14,875 nt of DNA from an uncultured Clostridia bacterium. GTDB taxonomy: Bacteria > Bacillota > Clostridia > Oscillospirales > CAG-272. Where the stretch lies: the NCBI GenBank assembly GCA_946040935.1, contig CAMGCN010000002.1:1-14875 (forward strand). The letters are read 5' to 3'. The notes beneath the pieces were generated by a model that saw nothing but the letters and a program-made list of their open reading frames with translations, had not been told where the DNA came from and ran no database searches. Shown here one piece after another: positions 5,470-13,579 of this stretch (the first letter of the stretch is position 1; each line of letters starts with the position of its first letter). Both the position numbers and the translations under genes were made by a program.

Positions 5470-8400
5470 TCAGCGGCGGCGCGCAACGCTCTGCTCGCCG
5501 ACGACCTCACCCATTTCGGTCACATAACGGGCTGTGATCTTGTCACCGTCCAAGATAATTGCTCCGCTTGTGTGCTGATTGTTTGCCTTGTTCATATACG
5601 AGGATGTAACCACAGGGCAGGGATAGCCGAGGCTGTCTGCGCGGTCACCCGGAGCCTCTAAGAAGCACTGGTGCAAATGTCCCGTCAGCCAAAGCGTCGG
5701 CTCTATCGCGGCGAGCTTGTGCGACCACTCGGTATATCTCTCCTGCTCGCTGTTATACGGCGCGGACATTTTAATCGCCATGGGAACATGGCTGATGACA
5801 AGACGCACAGAAGCGTCCTCCCACTCTTTTGAGGCTAATACCTCGTCGAGGAACTCGCCCTCCTCGTCACGGAAAGCACTGCAGGCGACTGTGTTTCCGT
5901 ACTCTGCGTTATCGTCCGCCTTGTCCTCGCCTGCGTCCAGCACGATTCCCCATACCGGTCCGAGACGGAAAGTATAATACGATTTACCCGAGTCGGTGGG
6001 AGTATATTCGGCGAGGTGTTCGGCGGCGATGCCGCGAAGTTCATGATTTCCGCGAGAGTAAATACACGGTACCTGACCTTTGGTAATACCGCCCGAAACG
6101 CGGTAAATATTCTTGAAGGCATTGATGCTTCCGCTGTTGTCGATAATGTCTCCGTTCATTATGAGCAGATCAAGCTCGTTTCCGAAATAACTTCCGCTCG
6201 CTATCGGCGCTTCCACGAGGCTGTGGGCGTCTGCGAGATTGATGATGTTGTATTCCTCTTTTTCACGGAGCGGACGGAAGGTGTATTCCACACTTTCGAG
6301 CCCCCCGCACTCGGTATAATACGGTTTTCGTTCTATAATCTCACGCAGATAGACCGTATAGCCTTCCGCATCATCCAGCACCGCTTGCGGCACTTTCGCG
6401 ATGTGAAGATATTTATCCGAACGAAGTATGCCGTTTGAATGATCGTAATAACTGCGGTCACCTATCTGTACCCACATGGTACATTCCCGTTCAACCGCCA
6501 CGCATATTTGATATTCGTCTCCTACGGCATAAACTGACGGATCGGCGGTCATCATTCCGGAGACCTTTACGGGCGGCGCGTCAACATGCTCGCTCTTAAG
6601 GAAACGGTACAGCATAGTGACAAGCTGTCCTCGTGTCGCCTTGCCTGACGGGGCGAGATATGATTTGCCGTCTGATGCCGCGACGCCCATAATATACGCC
6701 TCTTTATTGTACCTCAGTGATGTCTCGACGCTCGCGGTCTGCAGGTCTGCGGCTGTTGCGATAGCCCAGCGGAAGGCATCCGCCGCGTAGCTGTGTACGT
6801 CATCTTTGTCAGGATATCTCTGATATGAGGATTTTCCGTAACCCACATAGTAGCCCTTGACATTTTTTGCATAGCGGTAAAGAATGGTCACGAACTGTTC
6901 ACGGGTGATTTGTTCATTCGGCCCGAACTCGGTCGCAGTAATTCCGCTCACGAGCCCCTTGCTGTAAGCCCAAAGCACAGCGTCATAGTAATATACAGTT
7001 TCACTTCCTAAGTCGGTAAAGGGATTTTTCATTCCCTCCGCCGAAGGTCTGTTCTCCATACGCCACAGAACCGTCACCATCTGTCCTCGGGTCGCTATAC
7101 TGTCGGGAGAAAAATGACTTTCGTCCGTGCCGCTCATCACGCTGTTTACCGCAGCATATTCAACCGCTTTTCTGAAGTAGTCGGTCTCCCTTACATCAAC
7201 AAACGGATTTATAAACTCGGCCGTAAATTCGGGGTACACGGTGATATCGCCCGTCACGCAGCTGAGGTCTGCCGCCTCTCCCTCGGCAGTTACCCAGCCT
7301 GTAAATTTGTATCTGTAAAAACGTGTTGCTTCCTTGCTCGGAGTTTTGTTCGGCTCTTTTGCCGAAGTTCCGTAATCCACGGTTGAGCTTCCGAGCTCGG
7401 TACGTCTGTCCTCTCCTATGAAGGTAACGGTATACCTGTTTGTCTTTAACTCGTATAAAGGATATACCTCTATATCGCATGTAACGGCGGCAGTCAGCTT
7501 GCCGTCCATGCCTATTATCTGCTTGCCGTCTGCGTCCTTCCAACCGTTCGGTGTGTATGTATAACGCGCGTCCGCCTCCTTTACGGGAATCTGCGGAATT
7601 ATCGCTTCTCCGCCGTTCGGGTCGGTAAGCTGTCCGCCGAACACACGCAGAACGCCCATTTCTGTGCCGTTTTCGGCAAGGAAGCGGACATCCCACATTC
7701 TCGCTGTTTGCAGGAATACCGCATACAGTGTCAATTCCCCTACCTCGGGCATTATCTCCCTTGAGGTTTTGCCGTCAAGGTCTATGATATATTCTTTTGC
7801 CTGCGCCTCTGATAAGGCGAGTGTCTTTTGCCTGTCGGTCGTCCAACCGCAGAATTTATACGAACGGTTTGCCTCGTCCGCCTTTGTCGGAGTCATGCCC
7901 GAGTAGGAAATGTGACCGGCACCCGGAAAATCGGCATCAGAAAGTACCGTGTCGCCGTTAGTAAAGTGTACCTTCACCGGGTCTACGGCGGTTTTTTCGT
8001 AAATCGGGTAGAAGTCTGTATTTGTATAGACTGCTTCTACTGGGTTTCCCTGCCCGTCAACCCAGCCGGCAAAAGTGTATTCATAGCATTCGTCTGCCGC
8101 CTTCTGAGGCTCGTCATACACCGCCGCCTTCGCGAAAATCTCGGTGGGAGTGAGCAGCTTGACAGTCTGCTTTGTCTCCTCTCCCTTGTCCGGCAAGCCG
8201 TCGCTGTAATGGAAGGAATCCTCATTCACATAACTGTATGTGTAAGGCTCGCCTATCACATTTCCCTGCGCATCGTGGAAGGTCACGGTCGGCGCCAGCG
8301 CCTCGCCGACAACAGCCAGCATAGTAAAGGCAGCATTTTCGTTTGTATTCTCGGGAGTGTCCTTACCGTCATTGCCGGGATGGGTAGTACAGGTAGAGAA

Positions 8401-10233
8401 AATGCTTAATTTTTCTACATTGTCAAACGGAACACCGTCTACAAGACGACTGTTAATATACAGCACGTAATATCCGTTTCCGTTGAAGGTGTGATACCTC
8501 GGAGAGAGAGCGCCGCCCCATGCGTCGGTCTCGTTCCAAATTTTCTGCCACCCGTAAGAGGTGTCATCGTTATTATATCCGAGGCTCAGCTGATATGCGT
8601 TTATCGGCGTTTCCACCCCCTCTGTCTTGTATATAAAGGAAATCGCATTTGCGCCGTCAAGGGGAACACTACCCTCCCACAGGGTCTGCTTCGGCGGAGC
8701 GGTATTGCCGTCCGCACGTGCTATTTCAACCGTTGTGGGGTTTGAGATATAAAGTCCCGGCTGCTGTCCTGTGACGCTCACCTTTTGGGCGGTTTCCGCG
8801 AGCGACTTGAGCGCAGTACCGGACAGGGAGAGAGTAACCCCTCCCGAAAAGCCCTCTGCCGCGTTCAGCTGTATTTCGCCTACTTCCCCGTCCTCGCCGA
8901 CAGAAGAAAAACGCACAACAGCCTTTGCAGTCGAACCGTCGATAATCTGATTTTCCGCTTTCAGCGCGGCCGCCGGATAAGAAATCAAAATCTTGCCCGA
9001 AGTAATCGGCGCGGTCGTTCCAGACAGCACATCGGTAGTGATATCCGTGCGGTTGAGCTTTATCTTATAAGTTCCGCTTCCGCCCATTGCAAAGCTGTCC
9101 GGCCCGGACAGGAATGCCTTTAGTATCAAATCTTTTTTGAAAACAGGACGGAAGGTTATTTCCATAACATTCTCGCCCACCTCATATGATGAGAGGCTGA
9201 TCACATTCTCGCCGTCAACGCTCCAGCCGGCGAAAGTGTAAGTATAGTCCGCGTCGGCGTCCTTTGACGGCTCCGTACCGGTAAATACAAGCGCATCCTT
9301 GCTAAGAGTTTTTGTATAAATCTCTTTGCCGTCCGCGCCGACAAATGTTACATCCACCAATGTATTATCGGCCTCAACATAATCCAAGGTCAGTTTGCCG
9401 CTTTTGTAAATTCCGTCGACGATATTTCCCTCTTCGTCTTTCCAGACGCGGCGGTAGAGTTTACCGTCCACAACCTTTGTTTTATCCGGGAGGGGAGTCT
9501 CCCCCTGACGGCTGAACAATTCGTCGGGAGTGACAAGCGCGCCTAACCGTTTGGCGTTCTTGTTGTTCACGCCGTCTTCAATACCGGTCGTGCTGTCTCC
9601 CGCCGTGGCGTTGCCTAACGATGTATACGCCACCGACTGTACAGCGAGCAGACTGTCCCCGTCGTAAAACTCAACCTCTGCCTTTAGGTCGTTTTGTACG
9701 ATTGCAAGCATTTGAAATGTCGCGCCGTCATTTTCGTTTGCGGCGGCGTCTTTCAGGATACTGCCCCTCTTGCTGAAGATATTTAGCGCTTTCACGCCCT
9801 TAATTGCTATGGAATTATTATTGGTAAGAACCTTTTGATTTAGATACAGGTAATAAACTCCGTCCTTTGATATCGTCATCTCGGGTGCAAAAATGCCGCC
9901 CCAGATATGATTCCATTGCCATAGGTCGGACGATTTGCTCCATGTCCATTCCGAGCCGTCCTCAAGCACAAGGGTCGGCTCGACCTTGGTCGCGATGATC
10001 GGCGTCTCCACTCCGGTCACGCGGAAGACAAATGTCACAGCTTTGGAAGCCTCCTCAAAGCTCACATCTCCGCTCCACGCCTCAAATCCCTCGTTCGGAA
10101 CCGTGTCCTTCGAGAGGTTCGGAAGCGTTACCGGATCTCCCGGCGTAAAGTCCGAGTCGTCAGCAACCGAAACGAAAGTCGCCAAAGACACAACCATGGA
10201 CACTGCCAGCAGCAAAGATAAAAATCTTTTCAT
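5470..10233 (-). CDS. Exported SLH-domain protein with calcineurin-like phosphoesterase
   Basis: A 1587-residue surface protein. A signal peptide (1-24, cut near Val-Ala/Asp) is followed by an unrecognised module in two copies (about 52-285 and 518-746), each with GVETPI, a WGG and a YYLYIN-type strand. Listeria-Bacteroides (Flg_new) repeats with YTFAGW-type cores lie at about 334, 720, 793, 894 and 976. A possible cohesin/Ig-like beta-sandwich (370-495) lies between the modules. Three SLH domains (1009-1065, 1070-1127, 1139-1214) carry TRGQ, TREQ and TRGQ and should bind secondary cell-wall polymer. A small beta domain (1220-1320) precedes a metallophosphoesterase (1325-1587) with all expected motifs: D1335-A-H1337, GDIID (1361-1365), GNHE (1395-1398), H1482 and GHLH (1518-1521). 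ATG 10233 has GGAGG 8 nt upstream; an in-frame extension to 10335 lacks a signal-peptide start. The substrate is unknown. Confidence 0.93.
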   Translation of the reverse strand: MKRFLSLLLAVSMVVSLATFVSVADDSDFTPGDPVTLPNLSKDTVPNEGFEAWSGDVSFEEASKAVTFVFRVTGVETPIIATKVEPTLVLEDGSEWTWSKSSDLWQWNHIWGGIFAPEMTISKDGVYYLYLNQKVLTNNNSIAIKGVKALNIFSKRGSILKDAAANENDGATFQMLAIVQNDLKAEVEFYDGDSLLAVQSVAYTSLGNATAGDSTTGIEDGVNNKNAKRLGALVTPDELFSRQGETPLPDKTKVVDGKLYRRVWKDEEGNIVDGIYKSGKLTLDYVEADNTLVDVTFVGADGKEIYTKTLSKDALVFTGTEPSKDADADYTYTFAGWSVDGENVISLSSYEVGENVMEITFRPVFKKDLILKAFLSGPDSFAMGGSGTYKIKLNRTDITTDVLSGTTAPITSGKILISYPAAALKAENQIIDGSTAKAVVRFSSVGEDGEVGEIQLNAAEGFSGGVTLSLSGTALKSLAETAQKVSVTGQQPGLYISNPTTVEIARADGNTAPPKQTLWEGSVPLDGANAISFIYKTEGVETPINAYQLSLGYNNDDTSYGWQKIWNETDAWGGALSPRYHTFNGNGYYVLYINSRLVDGVPFDNVEKLSIFSTCTTHPGNDGKDTPENTNENAAFTMLAVVGEALAPTVTFHDAQGNVIGEPYTYSYVNEDSFHYSDGLPDKGEETKQTVKLLTPTEIFAKAAVYDEPQKAADECYEYTFAGWVDGQGNPVEAVYTNTDFYPIYEKTAVDPVKVHFTNGDTVLSDADFPGAGHISYSGMTPTKADEANRSYKFCGWTTDRQKTLALSEAQAKEYIIDLDGKTSREIMPEVGELTLYAVFLQTARMWDVRFLAENGTEMGVLRVFGGQLTDPNGGEAIIPQIPVKEADARYTYTPNGWKDADGKQIIGMDGKLTAAVTCDIEVYPLYELKTNRYTVTFIGEDRRTELGSSTVDYGTSAKEPNKTPSKEATRFYRYKFTGWVTAEGEAADLSCVTGDITVYPEFTAEFINPFVDVRETDYFRKAVEYAAVNSVMSGTDESHFSPDSIATRGQMVTVLWRMENRPSAEGMKNPFTDLGSETVYYYDAVLWAYSKGLVSGITATEFGPNEQITREQFVTILYRYAKNVKGYYVGYGKSSYQRYPDKDDVHSYAADAFRWAIATAADLQTASVETSLRYNKEAYIMGVAASDGKSYLAPSGKATRGQLVTMLYRFLKSEHVDAPPVKVSGMMTADPSVYAVGDEYQICVAVERECTMWVQIGDRSYYDHSNGILRSDKYLHIAKVPQAVLDDAEGYTVYLREIIERKPYYTECGGLESVEYTFRPLREKEEYNIINLADAHSLVEAPIASGSYFGNELDLLIMNGDIIDNSGSINAFKNIYRVSGGITKGQVPCIYSRGNHELRGIAAEHLAEYTPTDSGKSYYTFRLGPVWGIVLDAGEDKADDNAEYGNTVACSAFRDEEGEFLDEVLASKEWEDASVRLVISHVPMAIKMSAPYNSEQERYTEWSHKLAAIEPTLWLTGHLHQCFLEAPGDRADSLGYPCPVVTSSYMNKANNQHTSGAIILDGDKITARYVTEMGEVVGEQSVARRR

Positions 10234-10361
10234 ATGTATTTCCTCCGTAAAATTAGATATGTATTTTCCCCCATATTCGCACGCTCTGTTTTTTTGAAGC
10301 AGTTTCGGGAAACGACTCGAACCGTGCCCATACAAACAAACATGCCTTGACAGATATCATT

Positions 10362-10390
10362 ATCATACTGCATTATGCACAGATATTCAA
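10362..10390 (-). promoter_or_regulatory. Candidate promoter of the SLH-phosphoesterase gene
   Basis: On the minus strand, -35 TTGAAT (10390-10385), a 17-nt spacer and -10 TATGAT (10367-10362). The expected start near 10355 leaves a leader of about 122 nt. The spacer contains TGTGCATAATGCA, which shares TGTGCA with the dyad ahead of the opposing gene. Confidence 0.55.
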
Positions 10391-10592
10391 GACCTTTGTT
10401 TTGTTTTTTGTGTTTTTTCACAATTATTTTGAAACATTCTGTCAAAATCCTCTGTGTCTCGCCTGAATATGCTTTTTTGTCTTGATTTGGGTCTTTTTCA
10501 CAATAAAGATACTATCGTACGGGCGTAAAATGCGCAAAGTGGGGCAAATCTGATGTCAGGATTCTCTTTTTACTGCAACTTTTTTTCTCTGT

Positions 10593-10614
10593 CTTAATAC
10601 GGCCTTAATACGGC
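10593..10614. repeat. Tandem 11-bp direct repeat
   Basis: CTTAATACGGC occurs twice, head to tail, at 10593-10603 and 10604-10614, about 180 bp upstream of the glycosidase gene. An 11-bp spacing puts both copies on one DNA face, as in some activator sites. It may also be a chance duplication. Confidence 0.6.
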
Positions 10615-10708
10615 AACCCATTTTGCATGCGCTCCTGGACAATTTTCACAAAAAAAGACTTTGTTAATTGTTCAAAAACACAAAAAAACAAAAAAGGTGA
10701 AATAATCA

Positions 10709-10737
10709 TTGCATTTGTTCTCTTCAAATATTAAAAT
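10709..10737 (+). promoter_or_regulatory. Candidate promoter of the glycosidase gene
   Basis: -35 TTGCAT (10709-10714), a 17-nt spacer and -10 TAAAAT (10732-10737). An alternative overlapping reading is TTGTTC-16-TATAAA. Transcription would start near 10744, leaving a leader of about 49 nt that contains the TTGTGCA dyad. Confidence 0.5.
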
Positions 10738-10749
10738 ATAAACATATAA

Positions 10750-10773
10750 TTGTGCATTTAACCAATTGCACAA
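10750..10773. promoter_or_regulatory. TTGTGCA-N10-TGCACAA inverted repeat
   Basis: A perfect 7+7 dyad in the leader of the glycosidase gene, just downstream of the candidate start site and 8 bp before the Shine-Dalgarno. As DNA it could be an operator. As RNA it would form only a weak 7-bp hairpin with a 10-nt loop. Confidence 0.5.
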
Positions 10774-10792
10774 AGATTTTCGGAGGAAAACC

Positions 10793-13171
10793 ATGAAACG
10801 AATAATGAAAAGCATAATGCTGATATTGCTCTCTGCGATGATGATTGCAGCGGGTATGCCCTGTCTTCAGATAGGAACAACCGCCGCAAGCGGGCAGAAG
10901 CTATGGGCGACAGTGGGCGACAATAATACTCATCTTAAGCCGAGTGATTATGCGAAAAACCTGAAAAAATACAACAACGGCTCTCTCAAAGAGGTCCGCA
11001 GCTGGTCGGGTTGGGCGTGGAAAAACGACTATGCAACCAGCCGTCTCGACTTTTACACACTCGACAAGAATATCCCTCAAGCCGAGCTTGTGCCGCAGGA
11101 TTTTATAAGCGACAGCGGCAAAGTAATAAAAAAAGAAAATATCACCGCGACCTACTTGTCTCTTGCCAGCGCGAATACCGACTCTTATCCCAGCGACGAA
11201 TACTACTTTGATATAATCTCTCATGACCGTACAAGGGACCTTGAGGCAGGAGAGCTTTACGAGGCGTGGGTAGAGATCTATGTTCCCGAAAACACTCCGG
11301 CGGGAATTTACCGGGGAAAGATTTCAGTCGTTTCGGGCATAGAGACTCTCGCCGAGTTTTCCTACAAGATTGAAGTAATAGATTTGACTCTCACAGATCC
11401 CGAGGACTGGCAGACATATCTCGAGCTTTGGACGTATCCCTATGCCTCCAACAGGTATTATTCAGGCAAAACAGACGCAGAATACTTCGGTTTTACTACA
11501 ACAAATGATACAAACCCGACTTCTCTTTACTACGTCCGCCTTGACAAAAAATATGAAGCGGGACTTGAAAGTCAGCTCGAGCTATATCATAAAGCAGGCG
11601 GAAATTCCATCACGGTTTCAATAGTAGAAGACCCGTGGAACAGCAGATATCCCTGCGCCTGCCCGTCCATGATAAAATGGACTAAAAAAACCGACGGCAC
11701 TTTTGAATACGACTATACCGATATGGACTATTGGATAGAGCTGAATATGAAGCACGGTATAGACCGTAACATCAACCTCTATTCCCTTGCTGGAGTCGGT
11801 TGGGGATTTGTCTATTTTGATGAAGCCTCCGGAACGGTCAAATGTGACGCAGGCGGATACCCGGGTGCACAGCGCTGGAAGGAGATCAGCCGCGACTTTC
11901 TTACCGACCTGATAGCGCACCTCGAAGAGAAGGGATGGTTTGATATTGCCTGCCTCAACATGGACGAGAGACAGCTCGATTGGGCTAAAGCCGTGGTAGA
12001 GGTAGCACAGAGCGTAACGAATTCTGAAGGAAAGTGTCTCAAAGTCGGCGATGCGGTAAACGACTCCAAGGTGGCGAGCATCTACGACAGCTTGGCCGAC
12101 ATCTCGATATGGGAACACACCGTGTCGGAAGATATTGCCGAGCTTGCCGAGTCTCGCAGAGAAAAAGGATTGAGAACGACTATTTACACCTGCGGCGCCG
12201 GAAAGATGTCTATGCTTAACGAGCCGGCAGAAGCTGCTTTCGCAGTCTACGAATCTTACAAGAAAAATACAGACGGAGTCATGAGATGGGCACTCGACAA
12301 GTTTGATTATGATCCGCTTCACTCAACAACTCACTACATCTACGCAGGCGACTGCTATCTTATCTATCCGGACGAAAAAGATTCCGCCGAGATGAAAGCT
12401 CAAAGCACACCTCGTTTTGAAAAACTGTGCGAGGGTATGCGCGATTTAGAGAAGATACGTATCCTTCGCGAGAAATATCCCGACTTTGCCGACGCCGCAG
12501 ACAGACTGAAAGAGTCTCTTGACAGCAGCAACAAAATGGCGACGGAAACCGCGAGAATGAAAGCACGTGTGTTAAGTCTCAGCCGCGCTGTTCTGACCTT
12601 CTCGCAAGGTCAGTTCACCGACGTCGCAGAAGGTGAATGGTATGAAAAGGCGGTGCGCTTTGCTGTTTGTGACGGACTGATGGTGGGCATGTCGGACACA
12701 GAGTTTGCACCTAACGCCTCCATGACTCGCGGCATGTTCGTAACCGTGCTTGCACGTATGAGCGTTGGCAGCTCCGCCCTCAATAACAATGCTTCGTCTA
12801 TCTTTAAAGATGTACCTAAAGGACAATGGTATACAGGAGCTATCGTCTGGGCGACAAAGAGCGGACTGTTAAGCGGCGTCGCCCCCGGAATGTTCGCGCC
12901 GAATGATAAGCTGACGCGCGAGCAGACGGCCACACTGCTTTACCGCTATGCACAGCGCAAAAAATATGATACCGAGCCGAGGGCAGACCTCACGGGTTAT
13001 AAAGACTATAACAAAATAGACTCCTACGCAAAAGAGGCACTCTCCTGGGCAAATGCTATGGGTATTGTAAAGGGAGTCAGCCCCGATACGCTTGATCCCT
13101 TGGGCGACTGTACCAGAGCCCAGGTCGCGGAGATGTTCAGACGTTTTTGCAGTATTATTGCAAATCAATAG
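10793..13171 (+). CDS. SLH-anchored GH123/DUF4091-like glycosidase
   Basis: A 792-residue exported enzyme. It has a signal peptide (about 1-31, ending near Ala-Ala-Ser), an N-terminal beta-sandwich region (35-200) and a catalytic barrel-like region (about 205-555). The DUF4091 hallmark is DGVMRWALDKFDYDPL (494-509) followed by GDCYLIYPD (519-527), then FEKLCEGMRDLEKIRIL. GH123 enzymes are exo-beta-N-acetylgalactosaminidases using substrate-assisted catalysis with an adjacent Asp-Glu pair; D391-E392 in LNMDERQLDWAK fits that pair. Three SLH domains (607-655, 670-720, 736-788, with TRGM, TREQ and TRAQ) anchor it to the cell wall. ATG 10793 has GGAGG 6 nt upstream, and an in-frame start at 10766 lacks one. 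It is divergent from the other SLH gene. The sugar specificity is inferred from family only; many DUF4091 proteins are uncharacterised. Confidence 0.9.
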   Translation: MKRIMKSIMLILLSAMMIAAGMPCLQIGTTAASGQKLWATVGDNNTHLKPSDYAKNLKKYNNGSLKEVRSWSGWAWKNDYATSRLDFYTLDKNIPQAELVPQDFISDSGKVIKKENITATYLSLASANTDSYPSDEYYFDIISHDRTRDLEAGELYEAWVEIYVPENTPAGIYRGKISVVSGIETLAEFSYKIEVIDLTLTDPEDWQTYLELWTYPYASNRYYSGKTDAEYFGFTTTNDTNPTSLYYVRLDKKYEAGLESQLELYHKAGGNSITVSIVEDPWNSRYPCACPSMIKWTKKTDGTFEYDYTDMDYWIELNMKHGIDRNINLYSLAGVGWGFVYFDEASGTVKCDAGGYPGAQRWKEISRDFLTDLIAHLEEKGWFDIACLNMDERQLDWAKAVVEVAQSVTNSEGKCLKVGDAVNDSKVASIYDSLADISIWEHTVSEDIAELAESRREKGLRTTIYTCGAGKMSMLNEPAEAAFAVYESYKKNTDGVMRWALDKFDYDPLHSTTHYIYAGDCYLIYPDEKDSAEMKAQSTPRFEKLCEGMRDLEKIRILREKYPDFADAADRLKESLDSSNKMATETARMKARVLSLSRAVLTFSQGQFTDVAEGEWYEKAVRFAVCDGLMVGMSDTEFAPNASMTRGMFVTVLARMSVGSSALNNNASSIFKDVPKGQWYTGAIVWATKSGLLSGVAPGMFAPNDKLTREQTATLLYRYAQRKKYDTEPRADLTGYKDYNKIDSYAKEALSWANAMGIVKGVSPDTLDPLGDCTRAQVAEMFRRFCSIIANQ

Positions 13172-13338
13172 CATGAATTATCTGCAAAAAACCGCTTGCT
13201 TTATCCGGGTGCTCTAAAAGCGCTCATCAGTTTCATTTGCCTCACGGTGAGTGATATTTCAAAAGAGTTATGCTCAACAATTGACGAGCTGCTCGAGTAT
13301 ATATTAAACAATAACGAGCTTTTTTAGGAGACAGAAAA

Positions 13339-13527
13339 ATGGCAGAAAAGCGCAAAACAAAAACCTCTACCGAGGTAAAAGCAAGATACAATAAAAAAAC
13401 TTATGACGTCATATCGGTCAGAGTTCCTAAAGAAACGGCAGAAGCTTTCAAAGCCAAATGTTCCGCAGAGGGAATCCCGCAAGCCCAAATTATAAAGCAA
13501 GCTATTGAGAAATTTTTGCAAAAGTAA
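13339..13527 (+). CDS. Small ribbon-helix-helix (Arc/CopG-like) protein
   Basis: A 62-residue protein with a basic N-terminal arm (1-20, rich in Lys/Arg/Thr), a strand DVISVRVPKE (about 23-32) and two helices (TAEAFKAKCSAEG and PQAQIIKQAIEKFLQ). This is the ribbon-helix-helix layout, in which the strand pair of a dimer enters the DNA major groove. It has a GGAG ribosome binding site 8 nt upstream of ATG 13339. No toxin partner lies beside it. It sits 167 nt downstream of the glycosidase gene with no clear terminator between, so it could be co-transcribed, and it ends before a strong terminator at 13543. The regulatory target is unknown; such single RHH genes are frequent on mobile elements. 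Confidence 0.85.
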   Translation: MAEKRKTKTSTEVKARYNKKTYDVISVRVPKETAEAFKAKCSAEGIPQAQIIKQAIEKFLQK

Positions 13528-13542
13528 ACGAGAGGGAGCCTA

Positions 13543-13579
13543 GGCCAAGTATCCTTACGGGTACTTGGCCGGTTTTATT
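13543..13579 (+). terminator. Intrinsic terminator after the RHH gene
   Basis: A 12-bp stem, GGCCAAGTATCC (13543-13554) with GGGTACTTGGCC (13559-13570), containing one G-U pair and a TTAC loop, followed by GGTTTTATT. It begins 15 bp after the RHH stop codon, and the T-rich tail doubles as the first linker of the hairpin array. Confidence 0.8.

Larger units (their letters stand above)
10234..10792. other. Divergent AT-rich intergenic region between the SLH genes
   Basis: 559 bp without a credible gene. It contains candidate promoters for both SLH genes, long T and A runs, a tandem 11-mer and a TTGTGCA dyad, all listed separately. I see no riboswitch, tRNA or small protein I can support. The middle part (about 10400-10590) shows nothing beyond T-rich tracts. 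Confidence 0.7.

Noticed and set aside
7828..8409. 193-codon rightward frame, and other frames of 60-170 codons inside 5470-10233
   Set aside because: All lie antisense or out of frame within the SLH-phosphoesterase gene, whose frame encodes continuous recognisable domains.
10314..10330. GGTTCGAGTCG resembling a tRNA T arm on the minus strand
   Set aside because: No acceptor, D or anticodon stem can be formed around it; a chance match in a leader.
10234..10335. In-frame N-terminal extension of the SLH-phosphoesterase to 10335
   Set aside because: The signal peptide and the GGAGG site support ATG 10233, and the extension includes leader sequence of non-coding character.
10347..10376. Rightward promoter TTGACA-18-CATTAT
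   Set aside because: The -10 is poor (4 of 6) and it would give a leader of over 400 nt for the glycosidase gene; it overlaps the better leftward candidate.
11618..12322. 234-codon leftward frame inside the glycosidase gene
   Set aside because: Antisense shadow; the sense strand carries the conserved DUF4091 motifs through the same interval.
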